The position numbers were made by a program, and so were the translations under genes. Source: Cohnella cholangitidis (GTDB lineage Bacteria; Bacillota; Bacilli; Paenibacillales; Paenibacillaceae). From it: a stretch of 64,000 bases of DNA. This document shows, one piece after another, positions 1 through 7,856 of this stretch. How positions within the stretch are numbered: the stretch's first letter is position 1; the number at the start of each line of letters is the position of its first letter. The notes under the pieces were generated by a model, which worked only from the letters and a program-made list of their open reading frames with translations, was not told the origin of the DNA and did not search any database. The stretch is from NCBI RefSeq assembly GCF_014107495.1, contig NZ_CP041969.1:3707501-3771500 (forward strand). Reading direction: 5' to 3'.

Positions 1-1
1 T

Positions 2-46
2 GAATCGGGCAAAGGACATATCAAGGTTGTCATCGATATTTTATGA
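2..46 (+). CDS. C-terminal end of a truncated gene, possibly a dehydrogenase
   Basis: The window opens inside a reading frame that ends at a TGA at 44-46. The last 14 residues read ESGKGHIKVVIDIL. An ending of the type GxIKVVI is common at the C terminus of medium-chain zinc dehydrogenases, and two such enzymes lie downstream, so a dehydrogenase is a reasonable guess. Fourteen residues cannot establish a family. The gene would be upstream of and co-directional with the ABC importer. Confidence 0.35.
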   Translation, partial: ESGKGHIKVVIDIL

Positions 47-102
47 TGAATTAACCGCTTTCAATTTTGTCGCATGACTGACGTGCCAGAATTGGTAGAT
101 GT

Positions 103-133
103 TAGAATAGAACATTTTAGATGTTCTATTCTA
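103..133. promoter_or_regulatory. Inverted repeat, candidate operator before the ABC importer
   Basis: A perfect 13-bp inverted repeat (TAGAATAGAACAT, then the spacer TTTAG, then its complement) sits about 90 bases before the start of the solute-binding protein. It is AT-rich and has no T-run, so it looks like a repressor site rather than a terminator. The cognate regulator is not visible in this window. Confidence 0.5.
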
Positions 134-219
134 TAATCGTTTCAAGGAGAGAGCCGGCCGGTTTCATTCTCTCTATCATTCATCAACCAATGAGTTTAAA
201 AACAGTTAGGGGGATTCAT

Positions 220-1791
220 TTGAAAAGATCATTGTCAGCTAGTCTTCTTGCCCTAGTCATGGCGAGCGTACTTATACTGAGCGCATGCTCTTCCGACAAA
301 GACAACGCCAGCAGCCCAAGCGCAAGTTCGAGTCAACCTTCTGAAAGCGCAAACAATCCGAGTTCCTCTGAATCTGCCGCTCCGGCTGATGGAGATCCTT
401 TCGGCGGTTGGGTAGAGGGCTTGCCGAAAATCGAAGCTCCTGCCGGATTCAATTGGAAACAATTCGAAGGCACGACATTGAACGTAATCACCGAGAATAC
501 GCCGCCTTCCTCGGGGTTGGCTGCTAACATTGCGATATTCGAGAAAGCAACTGGTATCAAGGTGAATATCGAGCAGAGCAATCTGGATGTAGTCATAGAG
601 AAAGCAGGCCTTGATTTTAACGCCCGCAACGATAATTTTCACATCATCTATGCGGATCCGTATCAAATTCTGTCCAAGCAATCCAAGCACTTCCTGGACT
701 TGAATACGCTTATCAAAGATTCTTCGTTACCTCAAATTCCGGGCGGCATTGATGATTTCATCGAAGCTCAGCTTACGGCTAACGGTTATATGGGAGACAA
801 GGAGCACCTTTACACGCTGCCTTATGATAACCCGACGATGATCTTGGCCTACCGCAAGGATGTATTTGAGAAATATAAAGACCAGTTTATGGCAGACAAG
901 GGCTACGACTGGACGCCGGGTCCCGATATGACTTGGGATCAATATTATGAAGTCGCTGCTTGGATCAACCAACAGGTTAAAGCAGGCGTGATTACGGAAG
1001 TCAAATACGGAACCGGTCATCAAGCGAAGCAACATGACTCCCTGATGAACGATTTTAGTAACGTGCTGGTTTCTTTCGGTGGGGAATACTTCCAAGCTGA
1101 AAATATCGGCAGCATCGGTACGACGACTCCTGGAAAATCTTTGCTGACTTCTCCTGAGGCGCTTGAAGCGGCCGAATTCTACAACAAGCTTCTGAAAGAA
1201 GCTGCTCCCGGAAGCAAATCATGGGATTGGTCGGGACTCGCTGAAGCGTTCGCCGCAGGCGAGATCGCAATGGCGCCGGAATGGCATGAATTCTCCGCCA
1301 CATTCGAAGATCCGAATTCTTCCACGGTTGTAGGCAAAGTGGATTGGACGATTCTGCCTAAAGGACCAAAAGCTCGCGGAAACATGTATGGCGGTACGGG
1401 TGTAGGAATCAATAAGTACGTTTCAGAGAAAGAACAGAAGGCGGCTTGGTTGTTCCTGATCTGGGCGACATCTCCTCAAGTCCAATACCAAATTCTTGAT
1501 GTCGGTTTCACCCCGACTCGCCATTCGGTTTACAATCTTCCGGATATCCAGAAGGCATTGAACGACCTTACTTCCGAGGAAGCGAAGAAGCTGCCTCTCG
1601 CTTCATCCTTGAGCGCAGTTCAAGAAGCTTGGAAAGAGGGCAACGTATATATGAGACCGAAAATTCCGATGTGGCCGCAAGTCGATACGATTGTGTACAC
1701 GGAGCTTTCGAAGATGCTTGCAGGCAGACAAAGCCCTGCGGATGCGATGAAAGAGATTTCCAAGCAGAGCAATAAACTGACCGGAAACTAA
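220..1791 (+). CDS. Sugar ABC transporter solute-binding lipoprotein
   Basis: This is an extracellular solute-binding protein of the family 1 type, which captures a sugar or polyol outside the membrane and delivers it to the permeases encoded next. The chosen TTG start follows an AGGGGG at 208-213 and gives a lipoprotein signal: MKRS, a hydrophobic stretch, and the lipobox LSAC with the modified cysteine at residue 23. A Ser/Asn/Pro-rich linker follows to about residue 50. An upstream in-frame ATG at 190 would place an odd extension before the signal peptide. The mature part has the usual two-lobe length (523 aa in total). A terminator hairpin follows, which normally makes the binding protein more abundant than the permeases. 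Substrate is not determined by sequence; the downstream sorbitol-type dehydrogenase suggests a polyol or related sugar. Confidence 0.9.
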   Translation: MKRSLSASLLALVMASVLILSACSSDKDNASSPSASSSQPSESANNPSSSESAAPADGDPFGGWVEGLPKIEAPAGFNWKQFEGTTLNVITENTPPSSGLAANIAIFEKATGIKVNIEQSNLDVVIEKAGLDFNARNDNFHIIYADPYQILSKQSKHFLDLNTLIKDSSLPQIPGGIDDFIEAQLTANGYMGDKEHLYTLPYDNPTMILAYRKDVFEKYKDQFMADKGYDWTPGPDMTWDQYYEVAAWINQQVKAGVITEVKYGTGHQAKQHDSLMNDFSNVLVSFGGEYFQAENIGSIGTTTPGKSLLTSPEALEAAEFYNKLLKEAAPGSKSWDWSGLAEAFAAGEIAMAPEWHEFSATFEDPNSSTVVGKVDWTILPKGPKARGNMYGGTGVGINKYVSEKEQKAAWLFLIWATSPQVQYQILDVGFTPTRHSVYNLPDIQKALNDLTSEEAKKLPLASSLSAVQEAWKEGNVYMRPKIPMWPQVDTIVYTELSKMLAGRQSPADAMKEISKQSNKLTGN

Positions 1792-1803
1792 CGAATTAGG
1801 GAA

Positions 1804-1840
1804 AGCGGGTTGCCGCACTTACGGCCTACCCGCTTTTTTT
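1804..1840 (+). terminator. Intercistronic terminator-like hairpin
   Basis: AGCGGGT pairs with ACCCGCT, with an inner GCCG/CGGC, followed by seven T's. It lies between the binding protein and the first permease and probably limits read-through, so that the binding protein is made in excess. Confidence 0.8.
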
Positions 1841-1891
1841 CCTCCATTTATTATGGATAAGATTGATGGGATAGGAAAGGAGATTGCTTCC

Positions 1892-2782
1892 ATGCCACAG
1901 GGAACAGAGAAACGAAAAGGAAGAGTTAAACGCAACCGTACGGAATTTTGGATGCTTCTTCCTTCCATGATCGTGTTGGCCGCAATCAGCATTTTTCCGT
2001 TTGGCTTCATGATTTATGCCAGTTTCATGGATTACACTTTAGATATGGATAAGCCGAAGTTTGCCGGACTCGATAATTGGGCTCGTATTTTCACCACCCC
2101 AACGTTCTGGGAATCTTGGGGGCGAACTGGGGTTTATGCCGGTGGCGGATTGATCGTGCAAATGTTGCTCGGAATCGCAATAGCGCTGCTGCTCTATCAT
2201 ATCCCTAAGGCGAGAAACTTCTTCGCGACGATGTGGATGCTGCCGTTGTTCGTCGCGCCGATCGTTGCCGGGCTTCTGTGGAGATTTCTTCTTGATCCCA
2301 CTTACGGATTGTATAATTGGCTGTTGCAGACTGTCGGGCTCGACGTCCAGATTCTCGGCGATGCCGCTTATGCCATGCCGGCTATTATCTTGATGGATGT
2401 TTGGGAGTGGACCCCCCTTATTACTATTATTGTTCTTGCAGGCTTGCAGACCGTTCCGCAAGAACCTCTAGAAGCAGCGGAAGTAGATGGAGCCAGCGGT
2501 TTTCAGAAAATTCGATACATTCTACTGCCCATGGTGCGACGAATGATCGTCGTGGCGTTGTTGATCCGTTCGATGGACATTTTACGTTACGTGGATACGA
2601 TTACGATTGCGACGGAAGGCGGCCCGGCGGACTCTACCAAGATCATCGGTTATTATCTCATGCAAGTCGCATTCAGGTTCCAAGATATCGGCACCGCGGC
2701 CGCATTGGGCTTAACGATGCTCTTCGTAACCATTATTATAGGTAAATTTTTTCTCAAAGTCATGAGAAGTGAGGAGGCATAA
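1892..2782 (+). CDS. ABC transporter permease, MalF type
   Basis: An integral membrane permease of a binding-protein-dependent sugar importer (296 aa). About six membrane segments are visible, starting with one at residues 22-45 after a basic N terminus. The cytoplasmic EAA loop that contacts the ATPase is clear (EAAEVDGASGFQ, then ILLP). The ATG at 1892 is preceded by GGAAAGGAG at 1874-1882; the earlier in-frame ATG at 1853 has no ribosome binding site. The second permease follows directly. No ATPase gene is nearby, so a shared MsmX-type ATPase elsewhere is expected, as is common in Bacilli. Confidence 0.92.
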   Translation: MPQGTEKRKGRVKRNRTEFWMLLPSMIVLAAISIFPFGFMIYASFMDYTLDMDKPKFAGLDNWARIFTTPTFWESWGRTGVYAGGGLIVQMLLGIAIALLLYHIPKARNFFATMWMLPLFVAPIVAGLLWRFLLDPTYGLYNWLLQTVGLDVQILGDAAYAMPAIILMDVWEWTPLITIIVLAGLQTVPQEPLEAAEVDGASGFQKIRYILLPMVRRMIVVALLIRSMDILRYVDTITIATEGGPADSTKIIGYYLMQVAFRFQDIGTAAALGLTMLFVTIIIGKFFLKVMRSEEA

Positions 2783-2783
2783 G

Positions 2784-3611
2784 ATGGCCGCTAACCGCAG
2801 AATGTTGTACGCCGTTCTTTATATCCTGTTATTCGCGGCTCTCGTTTGGGCATTAATTCCAATTCTCTATATGGCCATGTCCTCCGTCAAAACGCAGGTG
2901 AATATGTTTTCGATGCCCCCAAAACTTATTTTCGAACCTACCTTTGACGTTTACAAAGACATGTTTTCGCCAAGAGTAAATTTTGCCGAGTTCCTGACTA
3001 ACAGCATTGTGGTCAGCGTCGTAACCACGGGGGTATCCCTCCTGCTAGCTATAATGGGAGGATTTGCTTTGGCGCGCGGAAACTTCAAGCGTGAAAAAGA
3101 TATTTCCTTCTGGATCATCAGTACGCGGATGGCCCCCATTCCAGCTGTTATCTTGCCGCTATATTTGATTTTCGCCAAATTAGGTTTGATCGGAAGTACG
3201 GTGGGGCTTATATTTGCTTATACGACATTTAACCTGCCATTCGCGCTATGGTTAATGACAACTTTCTTTAAAGATGTGCCTGTTGATTTAGAAGAAGCGG
3301 CCACGATCGATGGATGCACGAAATTCGAAGCATTCTGGCGGGTGGCAGTTCCGACGGCGGCACCTGGTATCGTCGCTACGGGCGTGTTATGTTTAATGTT
3401 CTCTTGGAATGACTATGCTTTTGCCTCCATCTTCACCGGCAAAGGCACGCAGACGGTTCCGATTGCGGTGTCTCTGTTGGTCTCCCAGCAAGGGATCAAG
3501 TGGGGCCAAGCGATGGCAACCGGAACGGTCATCATCATGCCTATGCTTATCTGCGGATTGCTAGTGCGGAAATACATGGTCCGCGGTCTCTCGATGGGCG
3601 CGGTTAAATAA
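2784..3611 (+). CDS. ABC transporter permease, MalG type
   Basis: The second permease subunit (275 aa) of the importer. It has a first membrane segment at about residues 10-32, a long outside loop typical of MalG homologues, and the EAA loop EEAATIDGCTKFEAFW. The ATG at 2784 lies one base after the stop of the preceding permease and has GAGGAGG at 2771-2777, so the two are translationally linked. It forms the translocation pore with the MalF-type subunit; the ATPase must come from elsewhere. Confidence 0.92.
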   Translation: MAANRRMLYAVLYILLFAALVWALIPILYMAMSSVKTQVNMFSMPPKLIFEPTFDVYKDMFSPRVNFAEFLTNSIVVSVVTTGVSLLLAIMGGFALARGNFKREKDISFWIISTRMAPIPAVILPLYLIFAKLGLIGSTVGLIFAYTTFNLPFALWLMTTFFKDVPVDLEEAATIDGCTKFEAFWRVAVPTAAPGIVATGVLCLMFSWNDYAFASIFTGKGTQTVPIAVSLLVSQQGIKWGQAMATGTVIIMPMLICGLLVRKYMVRGLSMGAVK

Positions 3612-3633
3612 GACGATAGCGGGGGGAATAGCT

Positions 3634-4677
3634 GTGAAAGGGACAATGAAAGCTGCCGTTCTGACTAAGCTCGGCACGATTGAAATGAAAGAATTAGATA
3701 TTCCTTCATACGGTCCGGATGAAGCGCTCGTTCGAATCAAGGCGGTCGGATTGTGCGGCTCCGATGTGCATTATTACGAGCATGGCAAGATCGGCCCATA
3801 TGTCGTGGACTATCCCATCATCCTCGGTCATGAAGCAGCCGGGGAAGTCGTGGCGATAGGCAACGAGGTCCGTAATGTGGAGGTGGGTCACCGCGTTACT
3901 ATCGAACCGGGCGTGACGTGCGGACGCTGCGCCCATTGTAAATCGGGGCATTACAACCTGTGTCCCGACGTTGTCTTCTTGGCTACGCCGCCTTACGATG
4001 GAGCATTCTGCGAGTATATCGCCATTCGCGCAGACATGCTGTATCCGATTCCCGATACGATGTCTTATGAGAAAGCCGCGCTTATCGAACCTTTTTCGGT
4101 GGGGCTTCATGCGGTCCGAAGAGGCAATCTGCTGCCAGGCGAGACAGTCGTCATCATGGGAATGGGTCCGATCGGCATTCTAGCCCTAATGGCCGCCAGA
4201 TCGGCGGGAGCGAGACGAATTATTGGTGTCGATATGGAATCGTTCAGGCTGGAAAGAGCGCTTCAAATGGGTGCGACGGATGTCGTTAATCTAAGAGAAG
4301 AAGATGTCCAATCCGCCATTATGCGGATAACGGAAGGGCATAAGGCAGATCTGGCAATCGAAACCGCCGGCAATGGACGCGCCGCCCAATCCGCATTGCA
4401 AGCCGTGCGTCGCGGAGGGCGGGTCGTGCTCGTCGGGCTGCCGCAGGAGAACGAAACTCCGCTAAGCATTCCTTATATCGTAGATAACGAGATCGATATA
4501 AGAGGTGTCTTCCGTTATCACAACACTTACCCTACGGGCGTAGCCATCATGTCCGGAGATCACATCGATCTGGAGCCCGTCATCACTGATTATATGTCCT
4601 TAGAGGAAACTTCAAGAGCTTTCGAGAAAGCGATCAACGAGAAAAACAGCACCTTAAAAATCGTCATTCGGCCATAG
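3634..4677 (+). CDS. Zinc-dependent sorbitol/xylitol-type dehydrogenase
   Basis: A medium-chain NAD(P)-dependent dehydrogenase (347 aa) of the L-iditol/sorbitol dehydrogenase type, which oxidises a polyol secondary alcohol to a ketose. The catalytic zinc site is seen in CGSDVHYYEHG and GHEAAGEV, the structural zinc site as four spaced cysteines in CGRCAHCKSGHYNLC, and the Rossmann fold as GMGPIGI near residue 172. The GTG start has a run of six G's at 3621-3626, seven bases ahead. It follows the ABC permeases by 22 bases, so it probably acts on the imported compound. Confidence 0.88.
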   Translation: MKGTMKAAVLTKLGTIEMKELDIPSYGPDEALVRIKAVGLCGSDVHYYEHGKIGPYVVDYPIILGHEAAGEVVAIGNEVRNVEVGHRVTIEPGVTCGRCAHCKSGHYNLCPDVVFLATPPYDGAFCEYIAIRADMLYPIPDTMSYEKAALIEPFSVGLHAVRRGNLLPGETVVIMGMGPIGILALMAARSAGARRIIGVDMESFRLERALQMGATDVVNLREEDVQSAIMRITEGHKADLAIETAGNGRAAQSALQAVRRGGRVVLVGLPQENETPLSIPYIVDNEIDIRGVFRYHNTYPTGVAIMSGDHIDLEPVITDYMSLEETSRAFEKAINEKNSTLKIVIRP

Positions 4678-4726
4678 CTTCCAAAGACTATTTTCCCTTT
4701 AATTACATGGACGAAACCTGCCAACT

Positions 4727-4754
4727 TTGATACTTTCGAGACAAGCATTATAGT
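4727..4754 (+). promoter_or_regulatory. Predicted sigma-A promoter of the PTS operon
   Basis: TTGATA and TATAGT are separated by 16 bases, about 55 bases before the EIICB start. Weak pairing of the 120-base gap with any other gene supports a separate promoter here. The PRD regulator encoded four genes on is the likely activator. Confidence 0.5.
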
Positions 4755-4809
4755 CAAGGCTGCGGCTTCCTTCTCGGTCGACTCAATTCAAAAGTCGGTG
4801 AAAACCTTC

Positions 4810-6285
4810 ATGTATAAGTTCGGTAGACTTCTAAGCACGATCGTTTCACAAAACATAGCCATTATCATCTCGATCGGATTAGTTCGTGCGATCTTCGGCG
4901 TATATGGCTGGTTCCCTAACGACAACGTCAACTTATTGACCGGCCCGCTCCTCAACTGGCTAGTCCCCGTCATGTTCGGTTATACCGGCGGGCACCTAAT
5001 GGGTGGCAAGCGGGGAGGGGCGGTTGCCGCCATCGTGATCTTCTCGCTGGCGCTGGCGAGTACGGTGCCTATGATATTCATGGCTTTCCTTCTGGGGCCT
5101 TTGCTCGGCTGGGTCGTGAGCCGGATTGAACGGCTACTCGAGAATAAGCTTCCATCCGGTTTTGAGCTCCTTATGGCCAACTTCATTTCGGCGATTTTGG
5201 CCGGAGCGTTGGCTGTTTTTTGCTTTACCTACGGAGGGCAAGCCATCTCCAGCATAATCGAGCAATTGAACGACCATATCGTGCAGATTGCTTACTCCGG
5301 TTGGCTTCCGATCTCAGCCGCGATCATTGAACCGGCTAAGGTGCTGTTCTTGAACAACGTGATGAGCTACGGAATTTTGGGGCCTCTTGGAATTTCTCAA
5401 ATCAAGGCTCTAAGCAAGTCGGTTTTCTTCCTGCTAGAAGCCAATCCCGGCCCTGCGATGGGCATCCTTCTGGCTTATATGATACGGACCCGAGGGAAAT
5501 CAAGGAAAAACGCGGCCTCCATGCTGGCGATTCATACCTTGGGGGGGATTCAAGAGGTTTACTTTTCCTACGTTCTAATGCGCCCCCAACTGTTGGTGCC
5601 CTTGATTGCCGGCAACATGGCCGGTATATACGTATTTCAATATTTCAATACGGGACTCGTTTCCCTTGCCTCCCCGGCCAGCATATTTTTGATTATTGGG
5701 CTTTCACCGCCCGACGATACCCTGTATGTCCTGTTCGGGATCGCGGTTTCTATCGCAGTGTCCTTGTCCCTTTCCATGTTGGTCATCAAGTCGACGCCGG
5801 AAATGCCGGACAATGCGGCGGGGAACAGGGAACACGACGTCGTTAAACGGTTGGTGCATGTGCAGCAATGGAATGAGGTCAAACGCGTTCTGCGTCCGGC
5901 CTCTAAATTGAAGCCTAGCGAAGTAGATACGGTCGATGCGAAAGGAGCAGGACTTGATCTCGCGGCTAATCACGCAGCGAGCATCGAAGGAGACTATACG
6001 GTTTGCTTCGCATGCGATGCGGGGATGGGATCAAGCGCCATGGGGGCCGCGATATTGCGCAAGAAGCTTCGGACGTCGGAACTCGGAGAAGCCGTGACGG
6101 TCGTACATTCCTCGCTTGATCAGATTCCGTCGAACGCCTGCATGATCGTCACCCATCATTACTTATTGAATCGTGCGATGCATAGCGCTCCCGGGCGTGA
6201 ATATATGTCTTTGGAAAACTATACGGACCAGTCGGCTTACGAAACGATAATAGATAAATTACGGTCTTTGGTCACAAAGCGCTGA
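4810..6285 (+). CDS. PTS EIICB component, mannitol family
   Basis: A membrane permease and phosphocarrier that imports and phosphorylates a polyol. Residues 1-340 form the EIIC membrane domain; the signature GGIHE(I/V)YF...VLMRP of mannitol permeases appears here as GGIQEVYFSYVLMRP, so the His is a Gln. The EIIB domain follows, with the phosphorylated cysteine in CDAGMGSSAMG (about residue 402). No EIIA domain is fused and no EIIA gene is adjacent, so EIIA must act in trans. ATG 4810 follows a weak GGTGAA at 4797-4802; an in-frame GTG lies at 4798. The Gln change and the neighbours suggest a substrate other than mannitol, possibly a pentitol or tetritol. Confidence 0.85.
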   Translation: MYKFGRLLSTIVSQNIAIIISIGLVRAIFGVYGWFPNDNVNLLTGPLLNWLVPVMFGYTGGHLMGGKRGGAVAAIVIFSLALASTVPMIFMAFLLGPLLGWVVSRIERLLENKLPSGFELLMANFISAILAGALAVFCFTYGGQAISSIIEQLNDHIVQIAYSGWLPISAAIIEPAKVLFLNNVMSYGILGPLGISQIKALSKSVFFLLEANPGPAMGILLAYMIRTRGKSRKNAASMLAIHTLGGIQEVYFSYVLMRPQLLVPLIAGNMAGIYVFQYFNTGLVSLASPASIFLIIGLSPPDDTLYVLFGIAVSIAVSLSLSMLVIKSTPEMPDNAAGNREHDVVKRLVHVQQWNEVKRVLRPASKLKPSEVDTVDAKGAGLDLAANHAASIEGDYTVCFACDAGMGSSAMGAAILRKKLRTSELGEAVTVVHSSLDQIPSNACMIVTHHYLLNRAMHSAPGREYMSLENYTDQSAYETIIDKLRSLVTKR

Positions 6286-6302
6286 TTTCGGAGGGTTAGG
6301 CC

Positions 6303-7247
6303 ATGAAATGGAAACTGGGAATTTCTACGAATTTCGCAATCAAGCGATGGCCGGATCCGGAAGATTGGATACGGATCGTCAAACAGGAACTAGGCATGGA
6401 CGTCGTGCAATTTTCATTCGACCAATTCGATCCCCGTGGTTATCCGGAGAGCGTAGCTGCCTATATCTCCCGAGTGCGCAACGCTTGCGCCAAACATGGA
6501 GTCGGCATTCATTCCACATTCACGGGCTTGTCCGTCTATCCCCATAACCTGCTGATGCACCCCTTACCGGAGGGTAGGCGAGACGGGGTGGATTGGTTTG
6601 AAAAGGCATTCTCGATGACGCAGGCTTTGGGCGTTAAGGCCATCGGCGGTCCTTACGGAGGGATGGATATACCGACTTTCGAATCCGCTTCGCGCAGGGC
6701 AGAAATCGTCCGCATGGCGGAGGATGCCTTCATCAATTTATTGGAACAGGCCCCCCGTTACGGGATTGACGCATTCTATTGGGAGCAGACGCCTATTGTC
6801 CGGGAGGGGCCCATAGACATGGCAGGAACGCTCAGCCATCTGGAACGCATCAACGCGATTAAGGCGCCGGGAAGCGCACAATTCGTTTTGTGTTTGGACG
6901 TTGGACATGCGATTTCGCCGAATGCCGGGGAATCGGACAAAGATCCTTATCAATGGTTAGAGAAGTTGGCTCCGCATGCGCCGATCATCCATCTTCAACA
7001 GACGGATGGCCGTTACGATCGGCATTGGCCGTTTACGGAAGAACATAACGCGATAGGGATCATTGACGGCGATCGCGTGCTAGGGGCTATTCGTAAGTCG
7101 GGCGTGGATGAAGCTTTGTTATTGATAGAGGTCGGCCATGCTTTCGAGGAAGATGACGCGAAGGTACTGAAGGATATGAAGGATAGCGTAGCATACTGGG
7201 AAGCTGCCCTTTCTCGTGACAATGAGCTGCATGGAGGTGTGAGATAA
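6303..7247 (+). CDS. TIM-barrel sugar-phosphate epimerase/isomerase, EryC-like
   Basis: A xylose-isomerase-like TIM-barrel protein (314 aa). The start of the protein (LGISTNFAIKRWPDPEDW, then ELGMDVVQFSFD) resembles the D-erythrulose-phosphate epimerase EryC group as I remember it. Metal-site residues of the fold are plausible in YWEQTP, CLDVGH, HLQQTD and LIEVGH. SD GGAGGG lies at 6290-6295. The stop overlaps the next start by one base, so the two are coupled. It probably isomerises or epimerises the phosphorylated ketose made from the PTS substrate. The exact reaction is inference. Confidence 0.7.
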   Translation: MKWKLGISTNFAIKRWPDPEDWIRIVKQELGMDVVQFSFDQFDPRGYPESVAAYISRVRNACAKHGVGIHSTFTGLSVYPHNLLMHPLPEGRRDGVDWFEKAFSMTQALGVKAIGGPYGGMDIPTFESASRRAEIVRMAEDAFINLLEQAPRYGIDAFYWEQTPIVREGPIDMAGTLSHLERINAIKAPGSAQFVLCLDVGHAISPNAGESDKDPYQWLEKLAPHAPIIHLQQTDGRYDRHWPFTEEHNAIGIIDGDRVLGAIRKSGVDEALLLIEVGHAFEEDDAKVLKDMKDSVAYWEAALSRDNELHGGVR

Positions 7248-7813
7248 TGGGAGTTGAAACGATTAACGATATCCGTCCGCAAATGCTTGCTGAGCTGACA
7301 AGAAGCTTTACGAATGTCCGTCAGCAGGACGTTCAGGATTTAATACGCGAGATCGTTCAAGCGAAACGGGTTTTCATCTATGGTTTGGGGCGCGAACGGC
7401 TCATGCTGCAAGCATTCGGCATGAGGCTCATGCACCTTGGCATCCACGTTCACATCGTGGGTGACGTGACGACTCCGGCTATCCAAGCAGGCGATCTGTG
7501 GATCACCAGCTCCGGTACGGGCCGACTCGCTACCGTGGAAGCGCTTATGAACATCGTGAAGGATTCCGCTGCGCGGGTTGCGTTCTTCACGGCATTCCCC
7601 GAGGCTTCGCTGCCTCGAAGAGCAGATCTCATTATTCCTATTCCCGCCCAAACGATGCGGGAAGGCGTCGATGGCTTGAAATCGATTCAACCGATGGGCT
7701 CGTTGTTCGAACAAACCCAGTTGCTGTTGTTCGACTGGATCGTAGTTCTGCTAGCCGAGCGTTTGCGGCAGACCGAGGCAAGCATGGCCGGAAGGCACAC
7801 CAATCTAGAGTAA
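7247..7813 (+). CDS. SIS-domain sugar-phosphate isomerase, HxlB-like
   Basis: A 188-aa single-domain SIS protein, the length of 6-phospho-3-hexuloisomerases. It carries the phosphosugar-binding motif SSGTGRLATVEA after AGDLWI, and the C-terminal MGSLFEQT segment that is typical of that family and supplies the catalytic His/Glu region. In canonical HxlB the loop is SGSGET; here it is SGTGRL. Hexulose-phosphate synthase, the usual ribulose-monophosphate partner, is absent, so a role in isomerising the PTS-derived ketose phosphate fits better than formaldehyde metabolism. Confidence 0.78.
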   Translation: MGVETINDIRPQMLAELTRSFTNVRQQDVQDLIREIVQAKRVFIYGLGRERLMLQAFGMRLMHLGIHVHIVGDVTTPAIQAGDLWITSSGTGRLATVEALMNIVKDSAARVAFFTAFPEASLPRRADLIIPIPAQTMREGVDGLKSIQPMGSLFEQTQLLLFDWIVVLLAERLRQTEASMAGRHTNLE

Positions 7814-7856
7814 GGCTCCGAAATCCGGAACCAACACCAAGGCTGTTCCCAAGGAT

